Source of the DNA: an uncultured Eubacteriales bacterium
Lineage (GTDB): Bacteria > Bacillota > Clostridia > Oscillospirales > Acutalibacteraceae
NCBI GenBank assembly: GCA_900313125.1
Contig: OMPZ01000112.1
Location: 1 to 10,730 of the forward strand
Direction: 5' to 3'
DNA: 10,730 nucleotides
Below are positions 1 to 7,154 of the stretch, in pieces (the first letter of the stretch is position 1; every line of letters begins with the position of its first letter). The translations under genes were made by a program, and so were the position numbers. The notes under the pieces are model-generated. The model searched no databases. It was not told the origin of the DNA and saw nothing but the letters and a program-made list of their open reading frames with translations.

Positions 1-245
1 ACGCCGATCACCGCTTCTTCATTTTTGTACTCGGCGATCTTGTAAGCAACGATAATATCTTCTTTAATGATATTTGATCCAAGGCACCTTTCCAGTACCG
101 ACGCGCTGTAGCGCAGACACTTAGAGATCCTCTCGCCCCTGACGGGATCGCCGTCGGCGGCTTTGCTGCCGGTTATAGGGTCGGTGCCGTCGGCAAGCTT
201 TTCAAGGTAGCCCTTCGTGTGCTCTATAAGCTTTATTTTTTCCAT
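1..245 (-). CDS. Hypothetical small protein, partial (C-terminus beyond the left edge)
   Basis: I do not recognise this gene with confidence. The frame opens with ATG at 243-245 and stays open for 81 complete codons to the left edge, so the C-terminus is missing. A good Shine-Dalgarno, AAGGA, sits seven bases upstream of the ATG, and the start follows the nadD-yqeK stop by 21 bases, so it is probably co-transcribed. The protein begins MEKIKLIEHTKGYLEKLADG, followed by DPITG near residue 22 and RISKCLRYSASVLERCLG near residue 40. It is charged, mostly helical in character, and has no signal peptide or membrane segment in the visible part. The N-terminal L-A-x-G-x-D-P-x-T-G pattern vaguely resembles small uncharacterised proteins of Clostridia, but that is unverified recall. 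It does not look like RsfS, which often follows nadD-yqeK in Bacillota. Codon use matches the neighbouring genes. Confidence 0.75.
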   Translation of the reverse strand, partial: MEKIKLIEHTKGYLEKLADGTDPITGSKAADGDPVRGERISKCLRYSASVLERCLGSNIIKEDIIVAYKIAEYKNEEAVIG

Positions 246-266
246 TCGCCGTTTCCTTATTCCGCT

Positions 267-1460
267 TTATTTTGAGCCGCTCAGCTCAAGTACTATTTCA
301 TTATAGCAGGCAACGGCGTTCGGGTCAATAGCGGCGTTCTTTTGAGCAAGGTCGGAAATGCTGAACGACAGCCCGTAGCGCATGGCTTCCTCAAGGCTTT
401 TCGCGGTGAGGGCGCGCATCTCGTCAACTCCGCTGTAATTTCTCTCTGCGCTCGTGAAATCGGCTATGAAAATGCACTTTTCAAGCAAGCTCATGCCTGC
501 CCTGCCCGAGGTGTGGTAGCGTATCGCGTTGCAGATATCCTCGTCGGCGATCTCCATGACCTCTTTTACAAAGACCGAGCCGGATATCGCGTGCCACAGC
601 TTGGGGCACGAACGCTCAAGCTCGCTCAGCGGAACGTTCATGCTTTCCATAAACGCAAGCTGTTCGCCGTGGGGCGTCTCCTTCGTGATGTCGTGCAAAA
701 GCCCCGCAAGCTTAGCCTTCTCTTCGTCGGCGCCGTAAAGCCGTGCAAGGCGCACCGCCTCTTCCGACACGTTGCAGGAATGTATATAGCGCTTCTCGCC
801 CATTCGCGCCTTTAGCACCTTGTGGAATCTCGGGTAGTTTATCTCCGCTTTGTTCACATAAAGGTAGTTCGCGTAAATATATCGCTCGACGTCCTCGCAC
901 ACGAGTTTTGTGATGCTCTTGTCCTCAAGCAGGTACTGCCTGATCTGAGTTGAGGAAACGGCGCTTTTTTTCAGGTCGAGAACGACCGTTTTCGCGCCCA
1001 TAGCTCTGTATTTTTCTTCCATCTCAGAGAGCACGGTGATATCGTCGTCGTTTCTGGGCACGGTACAGATGACCGCAAGCTGCATTATCTCCTCGGGCTT
1101 GTACCAGTTGAGCAGCGTCATGAACATATCTGCGCCCATAATGAGATAAAGCTCGCTGTCTGGGTAAAGCTCTAAAAGCTCACGCAGCGTATCGACGGTG
1201 TAGCTCTTGCCCTCGCGCCTTAGCTCGATGTCGGAGACCTCGGCTTTTTTCACATTTTTTGCGGCAAGCCTGCACATTTCGAGCCTGTGCTCGCCGCTTG
1301 TCATATTGTCGTTCGTTTTATGCGGCGGTACTGCCGCGGGGATAAATATGAGCTTGTCGAGCTTAAGCTTTTTGACGAACGCCTGCGCGATGTTGATATG
1401 CGCGGTGTGTATCGGGTCGAAGCTTCCGCCGTACATAGCTATCTTTCGCGTTTTTTTCAT
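267..1460 (-). CDS. nadD-yqeK: Fused nicotinate-nucleotide adenylyltransferase / YqeK-type HD hydrolase
   Basis: A 397-residue two-domain protein. The N-terminal part (about 1-200) is NadD, which joins NaMN and ATP to make deamido-NAD in NAD synthesis. It shows the nucleotidyltransferase motif GGSFDPIHTAH at 11-21 and SSTQIR at 169-174. The usual HxGH reads HTAH here, with Ala for Gly. The C-terminal part (about 209-397) resembles YqeK, an HD-domain phosphohydrolase family shown to cleave Ap4A in Gram-positives. It has YIHS (His227), LLHD with the HD pair at 256-257, WHAISG (His290), RYHTSG (His316) and IADF (Asp334). These genes are usually separate and adjacent; fusions are known in some Bacillota. 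I chose the ATG at 1458-1460 because GGAAAGGGTGG lies just upstream and residue 1 directly precedes KKTRKIAMYGG. An in-frame ATG at 1485-1487 lacks a Shine-Dalgarno and lies inside a repeat element. Confidence 0.94.
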   Translation of the reverse strand: MKKTRKIAMYGGSFDPIHTAHINIAQAFVKKLKLDKLIFIPAAVPPHKTNDNMTSGEHRLEMCRLAAKNVKKAEVSDIELRREGKSYTVDTLRELLELYPDSELYLIMGADMFMTLLNWYKPEEIMQLAVICTVPRNDDDITVLSEMEEKYRAMGAKTVVLDLKKSAVSSTQIRQYLLEDKSITKLVCEDVERYIYANYLYVNKAEINYPRFHKVLKARMGEKRYIHSCNVSEEAVRLARLYGADEEKAKLAGLLHDITKETPHGEQLAFMESMNVPLSELERSCPKLWHAISGSVFVKEVMEIADEDICNAIRYHTSGRAGMSLLEKCIFIADFTSAERNYSGVDEMRALTAKSLEEAMRYGLSFSISDLAQKNAAIDPNAVACYNEIVLELSGSK

Positions 1461-1465
1461 CTGAT

Positions 1466-1476
1466 CCACCCTTTCC
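1466..1476 (-). promoter_or_regulatory. Ribosome binding site that fixes the nadD-yqeK start
   Basis: On the minus strand GGAAAGGGTGG is followed by five bases (ATCAG) and then the ATG at 1458-1460. This supports the inner start over the in-frame ATG nine codons upstream. Most of the site (1469-1476) is also the left-hand copy of the short direct repeat that flanks the palindromic element, so the repeat edge and the ribosome binding site coincide. Confidence 0.7.
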
Positions 1477-1691
1477 GGCAAGGTCATTGATTTAAGACTT
1501 AAGACTGAAAACTTAAGACTGAAAAATGAATAATAGCGGAAAGTCGCTTCGCTCTTTTTTTAAATTGTTTCAGAGACTTTTTCTGTAAAACAGGAGCGCA
1601 GCGACTCCGATATTTTTAAGTTATAATTTTTAAGTTTTCAGTAATAATTTCAATTAAAAAAATTTAAGCTGATGGCATTGCCCTTTCCTGC
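1469..1691. repeat. Nested palindromic intergenic element, copy 1 (MITE-like)
   Basis: This AT-rich block nearly fills the gap between yhbY and nadD-yqeK. It has three nested inverted repeats. The outer arms are 1477-1495 and 1664-1682, imperfect, of the form GGCAAxGxCATxxxxTTAA. The middle arms are ACTGAAAACTTAA at 1504-1516 and its exact complement at 1630-1642. The inner arms are 1537-1554 and 1594-1609, a 13-bp core with one mismatch. It is flanked by 11-bp direct repeats with one mismatch, CCCTTTCCGGC at 1469-1479 and CCCTTTCCTGC at 1681-1691. A perfect 14-bp tandem repeat, ACTTAAGACTGAAA, occupies 1497-1524. A related copy lies at 10109-10278. There is no coding potential for a transposase. 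The organisation suggests a non-autonomous mobile element or a REP/ERIC-like repeat; which of these is inference. Confidence 0.75.
1537..1609 (-). other. Predicted RNA stem-loop inside element copy 1
   Basis: The plus-strand arm CGGAAAGTCGCTTCGCTC (1537-1554) pairs with GAGCGCAGCGACTCCG (1594-1609): 12 of 13 core pairs, then three more CG pairs after a small bulge, closing a loop of 39 bases. It is the most GC-rich part of an otherwise AT-rich gap. No U-tract follows the stem in either direction, so it is not a standard intrinsic terminator. The equivalent stem in copy 2 is at 10170-10239. Confidence 0.6.
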
Positions 1692-1713
1692 TGTCAAGCG
1701 ACCGCAGGCATTA

Positions 1714-2019
1714 TTACTTCTTTTTATTTTTGGGCAGCTCTATTTTAGGCTCCTTTTCGTTGCGCTTGTAGAGAACGAACTTTGTGCCGATCACCTGTAC
1801 CACGTCCGCCTTTATAGCCTCGGCGATAGTCTCGGCTGCCTCGCGCGGCGAAAGCTCGCACGTTTCGAGCACCTTTCCTTTTATCAGCTCGCGCGCCTTG
1901 AGCGCGTCTGCTGCCTGCTTCTCTATCTGTTCGCTCATGCCGCCCTTGCCGACCATGAGTATCGTATCGAGTCCGTTTGCGAGAGAGCGAAGGTACGCCC
2001 TCTGTTTACTTGTAAGCAT
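1714..2019 (-). CDS. yhbY: YhbY-like CRM-domain RNA-binding protein
   Basis: A 101-residue protein, the usual size for the bacterial YhbY family (called YqeI in Bacillus). It is essentially one CRM domain, an RNA-binding fold associated with the large ribosomal subunit precursor. It begins MLTSKQRAYLRSLANGLD, carries the GxxG-type loop VGKGGMSEQ (GKGG at 24-27), and ends the fold with VVQVIGTKFVLYKRN before a lysine-rich tail. The start at 2017-2019 is supported by family length and by AAGGAG, whose first two bases are the last two of the rdgB stop codon. A longer in-frame extension upstream runs antisense-free but out of frame through rdgB and has no family support. The gene ends in tandem TAA codons (1711-1716). 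It sits 10 bases after rdgB and is followed by repeat element copy 1. Confidence 0.95.
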   Translation of the reverse strand: MLTSKQRAYLRSLANGLDTILMVGKGGMSEQIEKQAADALKARELIKGKVLETCELSPREAAETIAEAIKADVVQVIGTKFVLYKRNEKEPKIELPKNKKK

Positions 2020-2029
2020 ATATATCTCC

Positions 2030-2632
2030 TTATTTGTTCGAGAGTATTTTTCCAAGCTGCGCGTAAAGCTCTTTGAGTGCTCTGCCGCGGTGGCTGACGC
2101 CGTCCTTTTCCTCGGGCGAAAGCTGTGCGAACGTCCTGCCGTCGTCCATAAGGAAAACGGGGTCGTAGCCGAAGCCGCCGTCGCCCTTCGGAGAATCGGC
2201 AATAACGCCGTAGCACTTGCCCTCCGCTCTGACGATCGTATTCTCGTCGATAATGCAGCAGATCGAGCTTGTAAAATGCGCCGTGCGCTTTTGAGCAGGA
2301 ACGCCTTCAAGATTTTTCAGCAGCTTTGCGATCCTCTGCGCGTCGTCTGCACCTTCTCCGGCGTAGCGCGCCGAATATATGCCCGGCTCGCCGCCGAGCG
2401 CGTCTACCGAAAGCCCGGAATCGTCGGCGATCGACGGCATACCCGTTCTTTCAAAAGCTGCTCTTGCTTTAAGCTCCGCGTTTTGGGCAAAGGTCGTGCC
2501 CGTTTCCTCAACGTCGTCGAGCGTGATGCCCTTGCTTTTTGCCGTAACGGCTGTCACGCCGAGGGGGTTAAGTATCCTGTCAAGCTCTCTGACCTTCCCT
2601 TGATTGTTTGAGGCTATAATAAACTCAGTCAT
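2030..2632 (-). CDS. rdgB: RdgB/HAM1 family non-canonical purine NTP pyrophosphatase
   Basis: A 200-residue enzyme of the Ham1/RdgB family, which hydrolyses XTP, dITP and ITP to the monophosphates and pyrophosphate, keeping deaminated purines out of nucleic acids in the cytoplasm. The whole family signature is present: SNNQGK at 8-13, ADDSGL around 69-74, EPGIYSARYAG at 82-92, GDGGFGYDPVF at 150-160 and SHRGRA at 180-185. Length is normal, with no fused domain. The ATG at 2630-2632 overlaps the ftsY stop by eight bases (ATGACTGA) and has GGAG just upstream within ftsY, which suggests translational coupling. The family assignment is secure. Which of XTP, dITP or ITP is preferred cannot be read from sequence. 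Confidence 0.97.
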   Translation of the reverse strand: MTEFIIASNNQGKVRELDRILNPLGVTAVTAKSKGITLDDVEETGTTFAQNAELKARAAFERTGMPSIADDSGLSVDALGGEPGIYSARYAGEGADDAQRIAKLLKNLEGVPAQKRTAHFTSSICCIIDENTIVRAEGKCYGVIADSPKGDGGFGYDPVFLMDDGRTFAQLSPEEKDGVSHRGRALKELYAQLGKILSNK

Positions 2633-3545
2633 CTTTCTCCACCTCGAAAAGCGCCTTCGCGAAATCCTCCGGATCGAATGGCTGCAGGTCGTCTATCTGC
2701 TCGCCCACGCCGATATACTTCACAGGAACGTCCAGCTCCTCTTTGATGGAAAGGACAATACCGCCCTTTGCCGTGCCGTCGAGCTTTGTGAGAACTATGC
2801 CCGTGATATCGGCTGCCTTCTTGAACTCACGCGCCTGATTCACGGCGTTCTGACCCGTTGTCGCGTCGAGAACAAGGAGTACCTCCTTCGCCGCGTCGGG
2901 CAGCTCGCGGTCGATTATCCTGTTGATCTTCGCAAGCTCGTCCATGAGGTGCTTTTTGTTGTGAAGACGTCCTGCCGTATCAACGAGGATAACGTCAGCC
3001 TTGCGCGCCTTGCCTGCCTGAATGGAGTCGAACACGACTGCCGCGGGGTCTGCGCCCTCCTTTTGCTTTACGATGTCGCACTTGCTGCGCTGCGCCCATA
3101 TCTCAAGCTGCTCGACCGCTGCCGCTCTGAACGTGTCGGCTGCGGAGAGCAACACCTTCTTGCCGTCGCGGCGAAGTGAATCGGCGAGCTTGCCGATAGT
3201 GGTCGTCTTGCCCACGCCGTTGACGCCGATAACGAGAACGATCGACGGCTGAGTGGAGATATCAAGCTCCTGACCGCCCTCGAGCATTTCTGCGACGGTC
3301 TGTTCAAGCAGGCGGTGTACCTCCTTCGGGTCGGTAACGCCTTCCTTTTTTACGCGCTTTCTCACCTCGTCGCAGATCTTTTCGGAGGTGACAACGCCAA
3401 CGTCGCCCATGATGAGCAGCTCTTCAAGCTCCTCGAAAAGCTCCTCGTCGATCTTAGTGAATGATTTGAGCATGGAGTCGATCTGACCTACCACGCTGTC
3501 GCGGGTCTTTTTAAGACCCTCCTTGATCTTTGCAAATAATCCCAC
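2625..3545 (-). CDS. ftsY: Signal recognition particle receptor FtsY
   Basis: A 306-residue SRP GTPase that docks ribosome-SRP complexes at the membrane for co-translational insertion by SecYEG. A helical N domain covers about 1-90, followed by the NG GTPase domain: GVNGVGKTT (G1, 107-115), DTFRAAA (137-143), DTAGR (G3, 189-193), TKLDG (G4, 253-257) and the closing GVGEQIDDLQPFDPEDF (279-295). The acidic A domain of the enterobacterial protein is absent, as is normal for Gram-positives. A short amphipathic N-terminus (MGLFAKIKEGLKK) is the likely membrane contact. The start codon is GTG (3543-3545), with a strong AGGAGG eight bases upstream. It lies 21 bases after smc and overlaps rdgB. Confidence 0.98.
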   Translation of the reverse strand: MGLFAKIKEGLKKTRDSVVGQIDSMLKSFTKIDEELFEELEELLIMGDVGVVTSEKICDEVRKRVKKEGVTDPKEVHRLLEQTVAEMLEGGQELDISTQPSIVLVIGVNGVGKTTTIGKLADSLRRDGKKVLLSAADTFRAAAVEQLEIWAQRSKCDIVKQKEGADPAAVVFDSIQAGKARKADVILVDTAGRLHNKKHLMDELAKINRIIDRELPDAAKEVLLVLDATTGQNAVNQAREFKKAADITGIVLTKLDGTAKGGIVLSIKEELDVPVKYIGVGEQIDDLQPFDPEDFAKALFEVEKDD

Positions 3546-3566
3546 TTTTTATTCCTCCTGTTCGTT

Positions 3567-6500
3567 CTATTTGATCCGCGTGAATCCCTGCGCGACCTCG
3601 CTCGAATGCAGCTCGAGCAGCTTTGAAATGCCCTCGTCCTGCATCGTTACGCCGTAGAGAACGTCCGCCTCTTCCATAGTGCCGCGCCGGTGAGTTATCA
3701 GGATAAACTGCGTAGCGTCGTTTATCCTTCTCATGTACTGAGCGAAACGGTCTACGTTCACCTCGTCGAGAGCCGCCTCGATCTCGTCCATTACGCAGAA
3801 CGGAGCCGGGCTTACCTTCATGATAGCGAAGTACAGGGCGATCGCGACGAGAGCGCGCTCGCCGCCCGACAGCGACTCAAGGTGAGACACTATCTTTCCC
3901 GGCGGGTGGCAGTTGATGTCGATGCCGCTGCCGAGTATATCTTCTTCGTTCGTGAGCGACAGCGACGCTTCGCCGCCGCCGAAAAGCTCCTTGAACGTCT
4001 CGCCGAAATTCTTGTTTATCATAGAGAAACGCTCGACGAAGATCTCCTTCATCTGCTTTGTCAGGTCCGATATCAGCGAGGTGATCTCCCTTTTGGAGCG
4101 TTCGACGTCGCCGACCTGAGCCTTCATAAATTCGTAACGCTCCGACACCTCCTTGTACTCCTCGATAGCCGCCACATTGACGCTGCCGAGAGCTTTTATC
4201 TTTGATTTGAGCTGTGAGAGCCTTTTTTGCGCCGCTGTGACGCCCTCGATCTTTGCCGCGGCCTGTACGGCTGTTTTCGGAGTCAGCTCGTATTCGTCCC
4301 AAAGCTTTCTTATAATGTCGTCGTACTGCTTTTTGAGGTTCTCTCGCCTTTCCTCAAGACGTGAAAGCTCCTTCGCGATGTTCTCCTTCTCGTCTGACTT
4401 ATCGCGCTGTGTTTTTCTGAGCTGCGCGCTGCGCTTTTCAAGCTGTGCGCGCTCTGCGCTGAGCTTTGCTATGCGCTCGTTGTTGTCGGCGGTAAGGCGA
4501 CGTTTTTTTGCCTCCTCGGAGTGGTATTCAAGTATGATCTTTTCAAGCTGCGCTTTCTTTTTGCCCTCCGCGGCGATCTCTTCAAGCAGCATGGCGCGCT
4601 TGCCCGCATTGCCGCTGCCGCTTTGCTTTGCGGCTTCGATCTCGGCTTTCACAGCGTCGGAGTCCTTTTCAAGCGCGAGCATTCTCAGCTTGATGTCCTG
4701 AAGAGCCTTTGTAAGCTCCTCGCGCAGTTTCGTTTGCTTCGCGATGATATCGGAAACGCCGTCTGCGTCGGACTGCGCCTTTGCGATGTCGCTTTCAAGC
4801 TGCCACGCGCGTTTTTCGGCGCTGCGGCAGGTCTGCTCCGTTTCTTCAAGGCGTTTTTCAAGCTCCGATCTGTTTTCGGATAGCTCCTTTATCGTCGAGT
4901 CAAGCAGAGCGATCTCGGACTGACACGAACGGCAAGCCGATTCCGCCCTTAATTTATCTTCGTTTGCAGACGAAAGCTGCGCTCTGTTCGACTCAAGCTG
5001 CGCCTGAGACTTTCCACATTCCGCCTGCAATGATGTTAATAACTTTTTGTTTTCGGCGAGCTTTTCTTCGAGCTGCGCTATGCGCTGCTTGTCCTTTTCG
5101 ATCTCGCCGACACGGCTCAAAAGTCCTGTCTTTCTGCCGAGCGAACCGCCTGTGAGCGAGCCGCCCGCGTTTACGACCTGTCCGTCGAGCGTAACTATCC
5201 TGAAACGGTAGCCGTAACGGCGCGCGATAGCTACGGCGCAGTCGAGATCCTCGGCAATGCATATCCTGCCGAGCAGTGAACGGAGTATACCCTCATACTG
5301 CGGCTCGCACTCGCAAAGTCTGCTTGCGATGCCTACAAAGCCGTATTCGCCGTCAAGCCCGCGCTCTTCAAGCTCTCTGCCCTTTATCGTAGACATAGGC
5401 AGGAACGTTGCGCGTCCGGCGTCCTTTCTTTTCAGCAGCGCGATCGCACGCTTTGCGTCGTCCTCTGTCGAGGTGACGATGTTCTGCATCGCCGCGCCGA
5501 GAGCCGTTTCAACGGCAACTGCGTACTCCGACGGAACTCTGATAACGCGCGACACGGGACCGTGTATACCCGACAGCGCGCCGTTTCGCGATTCGCGGAC
5601 AACGAGCTTTACGCTCTGTGAAAAGCCCTCAAGATTGCGCTCAAGGTTTTCGAGGAACGATTTGTGACGGCTGACCTCATTGAGATCGAGCGTCAGCTTG
5701 TCGCCGTCGGACTTTGCGCCGTCGCGCTTTCTCATGCTGTTCGCAAGTATAAGCTCACAGCCGCTGACCGCGTTCGTAAGCGACGATACGCGCTCGGACG
5801 CGTCTTTTTGCTCCGCCTTGTATTCCTCAAGCTCGGCGCTGCGCTTTTTGAGCTGATCGCTCTTAGAGCTTATCGTCTCGTTCGCCGAGGTGATGCGCGC
5901 GGTGAGATCCTCCGCCGAGTCTCTGCCCGACGATAGCACGGCGCGCGCGTTTGCAAGCTCTACATTGAGCTTTGCAAGACCCGATGTATATTTGTTGAGC
6001 AGCTCGCTGCTCTTGCCGTCGTTCTCGACGAGAGCCGAAAGCTCCAGCGTTGTCTTGTTGAAGCTCTCCTTTTCCTGCTCGTGCCGAGCTTTTAACTGTT
6101 CGAGCTTTTTCTGCTTTTCTTCCGTTTCTTTCTTGAGAGTCTCGTCCGCTTTGTCAAGCCCCGCAAGCTCGCCGTTGAGACGCTGTGCCGCGTCGAGCGA
6201 ATGCTTGATATTGTTTTCCTCGACGGAGATCTTCGCGCGGATATCGGAGATCTCTTTCTCTATCTCCGAGTTTACGCGGCGTATCTCGTCCATTTTTGCG
6301 GAGTAGCCGCCTGTGGAGCTGTAGATCTCCTCGGACTCCTTCTCTATCTCGTCGAGCGCCTTCACAGCGTTTTCGTGCTGCTGCTGCGCGACGGCTATCC
6401 TGTCCTCCTGCTCGCGAAGCTGTGCGCTCGATCTCTCGATCGTATTGAGCCAGAGCGCGATCTCCAGCCCTTCCTTTTCCTTCGCGTATTCAAGGTAAGC

Positions 6501-7139
6501 CTTCGCCTTTTCGGCCTGTTTTCCGAGAGGACCTACGCGCTCTTCAAGCTCGGTGAGTATATCGCGCAGACGCAGAAGGTTTTCCTCCGTCTGGCTGAGC
6601 TTTCGCTCCGCTTCGGTCTTTCTGTAGCGATAGCGCGAAATACCCGACGCTTCTTCAAATATCTCGCGCCTGTCCTCGCTTTTCGAGGCGACGATAGAGT
6701 CTATCTTGCCCTGACTTATCATCGAATAACCGTCGCGCCCGAGACCCGTGTCCATAAAAAGCTCGTGGATATCCTTAAGTCGGACGCTCGCCTTGTTTAT
6801 CATATAATCGCTGTCGCCTGAACGGTAAAAGCGGCGCGTGACAGACACGCTGTCGCCGTCGAAGGCAAGCGTTCTGTCCTTGTTGTCGATAGTCAAGGTC
6901 ACCTCGGCGTAGCCGACCTTTTTGCGCTTGTCGGTGCCGTTGAAAACTACGTCCTCCATTTTTGAGCAGCGCAGAGCCTTCGCCGACTGTTCGCCGAGCA
7001 CCCATCGTATCGCGTCGCTTATGTTGCTCTTGCCCGAGCCGTTCGGTCCGACAACAGCCGTTATTCCCTTGTCAAATTCGAGCTTTGTCTTGTCGGGGAA
7101 CGTTTTAAAGCCCTGTATTTCAAGTGATCTGAGCAGCAT
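3567..7139 (-). CDS. smc: Chromosome segregation ATPase SMC
   Basis: A full-length 1190-residue SMC, which with ScpA and ScpB forms the bacterial condensin that extrudes and organises DNA loops at the nucleoid. The N-terminal head has Walker A GPNGSGKS at 31-38 and the Q-loop ISQGKID at 141-147. Coiled coils, rich in E, K, Q, L and A with heptad spacing, cover about 170-500 and 680-1020. Between them is the hinge dimerisation domain, about 515-675, ending in the glycine-rich NAGGSLTGGS (657-666). The C-terminal head has signature LSGGERALVAIALYFAIMKV from 1090, Walker B FCVMDEIEAALD at about 1115-1126 and the H-loop ILITHRRGTME. The ATG at 7137-7139 follows a purine-rich AAGGAAGAAAAGAAGAA and lies 15 bases after the radical SAM stop. 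scpA and scpB are not in the window. Confidence 0.98.
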   Translation of the reverse strand: MLLRSLEIQGFKTFPDKTKLEFDKGITAVVGPNGSGKSNISDAIRWVLGEQSAKALRCSKMEDVVFNGTDKRKKVGYAEVTLTIDNKDRTLAFDGDSVSVTRRFYRSGDSDYMINKASVRLKDIHELFMDTGLGRDGYSMISQGKIDSIVASKSEDRREIFEEASGISRYRYRKTEAERKLSQTEENLLRLRDILTELEERVGPLGKQAEKAKAYLEYAKEKEGLEIALWLNTIERSSAQLREQEDRIAVAQQQHENAVKALDEIEKESEEIYSSTGGYSAKMDEIRRVNSEIEKEISDIRAKISVEENNIKHSLDAAQRLNGELAGLDKADETLKKETEEKQKKLEQLKARHEQEKESFNKTTLELSALVENDGKSSELLNKYTSGLAKLNVELANARAVLSSGRDSAEDLTARITSANETISSKSDQLKKRSAELEEYKAEQKDASERVSSLTNAVSGCELILANSMRKRDGAKSDGDKLTLDLNEVSRHKSFLENLERNLEGFSQSVKLVVRESRNGALSGIHGPVSRVIRVPSEYAVAVETALGAAMQNIVTSTEDDAKRAIALLKRKDAGRATFLPMSTIKGRELEERGLDGEYGFVGIASRLCECEPQYEGILRSLLGRICIAEDLDCAVAIARRYGYRFRIVTLDGQVVNAGGSLTGGSLGRKTGLLSRVGEIEKDKQRIAQLEEKLAENKKLLTSLQAECGKSQAQLESNRAQLSSANEDKLRAESACRSCQSEIALLDSTIKELSENRSELEKRLEETEQTCRSAEKRAWQLESDIAKAQSDADGVSDIIAKQTKLREELTKALQDIKLRMLALEKDSDAVKAEIEAAKQSGSGNAGKRAMLLEEIAAEGKKKAQLEKIILEYHSEEAKKRRLTADNNERIAKLSAERAQLEKRSAQLRKTQRDKSDEKENIAKELSRLEERRENLKKQYDDIIRKLWDEYELTPKTAVQAAAKIEGVTAAQKRLSQLKSKIKALGSVNVAAIEEYKEVSERYEFMKAQVGDVERSKREITSLISDLTKQMKEIFVERFSMINKNFGETFKELFGGGEASLSLTNEEDILGSGIDINCHPPGKIVSHLESLSGGERALVAIALYFAIMKVSPAPFCVMDEIEAALDEVNVDRFAQYMRRINDATQFILITHRRGTMEEADVLYGVTMQDEGISKLLELHSSEVAQGFTRIK

Positions 7140-7154
7140 TTCTTCTTTTCTTCC

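Noticed and set aside
342..815. Long plus-strand open frames opposite the real genes (for example 342-815, 4153-4701, 6201-6821, 7425-8042 and 9523-10098)
   Set aside because: Each lies entirely antisense to a gene with clear family motifs. They arise from the codon bias of the minus-strand genes, have composition typical of shadow frames (Ser/Ala/Arg/Leu-rich), and match no family I recognise.
1461..1487. Nine-residue N-terminal extension of nadD-yqeK from the ATG at 1485-1487
   Set aside because: There is no Shine-Dalgarno, the extension lies in the palindromic element, and the inner ATG is well placed before the first strand of the NadD fold.
1497..1524. CRISPR-like repeats
   Set aside because: These are two directly adjacent 14-bp units without spacers, and there are no cas genes in the window.
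1537..1609. Intrinsic transcription terminator in the yhbY to nadD-yqeK gap
   Set aside because: The GC-rich stem has a 39-base loop and no U-tract directly after it on either strand. The run of T at 1555-1561 lies inside the loop, beside the first arm.
1610..1665. Sigma-70-like promoter for nadD-yqeK in the AT-rich gap
   Set aside because: TTGAAA and TATAAC-like hexamers can be picked on the minus strand, but they are about 22 bases apart, and such matches are expected by chance in AT-rich DNA.
1687..1708. Small hairpin CCTGC/GCAGG just after the yhbY stop
   Set aside because: It has five base pairs, a 12-base loop and no U-tract. It may be an outer part of the repeat element, but alone it is too weak to call.
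2020..2310. Upstream extension of the yhbY frame to a 198-residue protein
   Set aside because: The extra 97 residues are rdgB read in another frame. The inner ATG has a strong ribosome binding site and gives the normal YhbY length.
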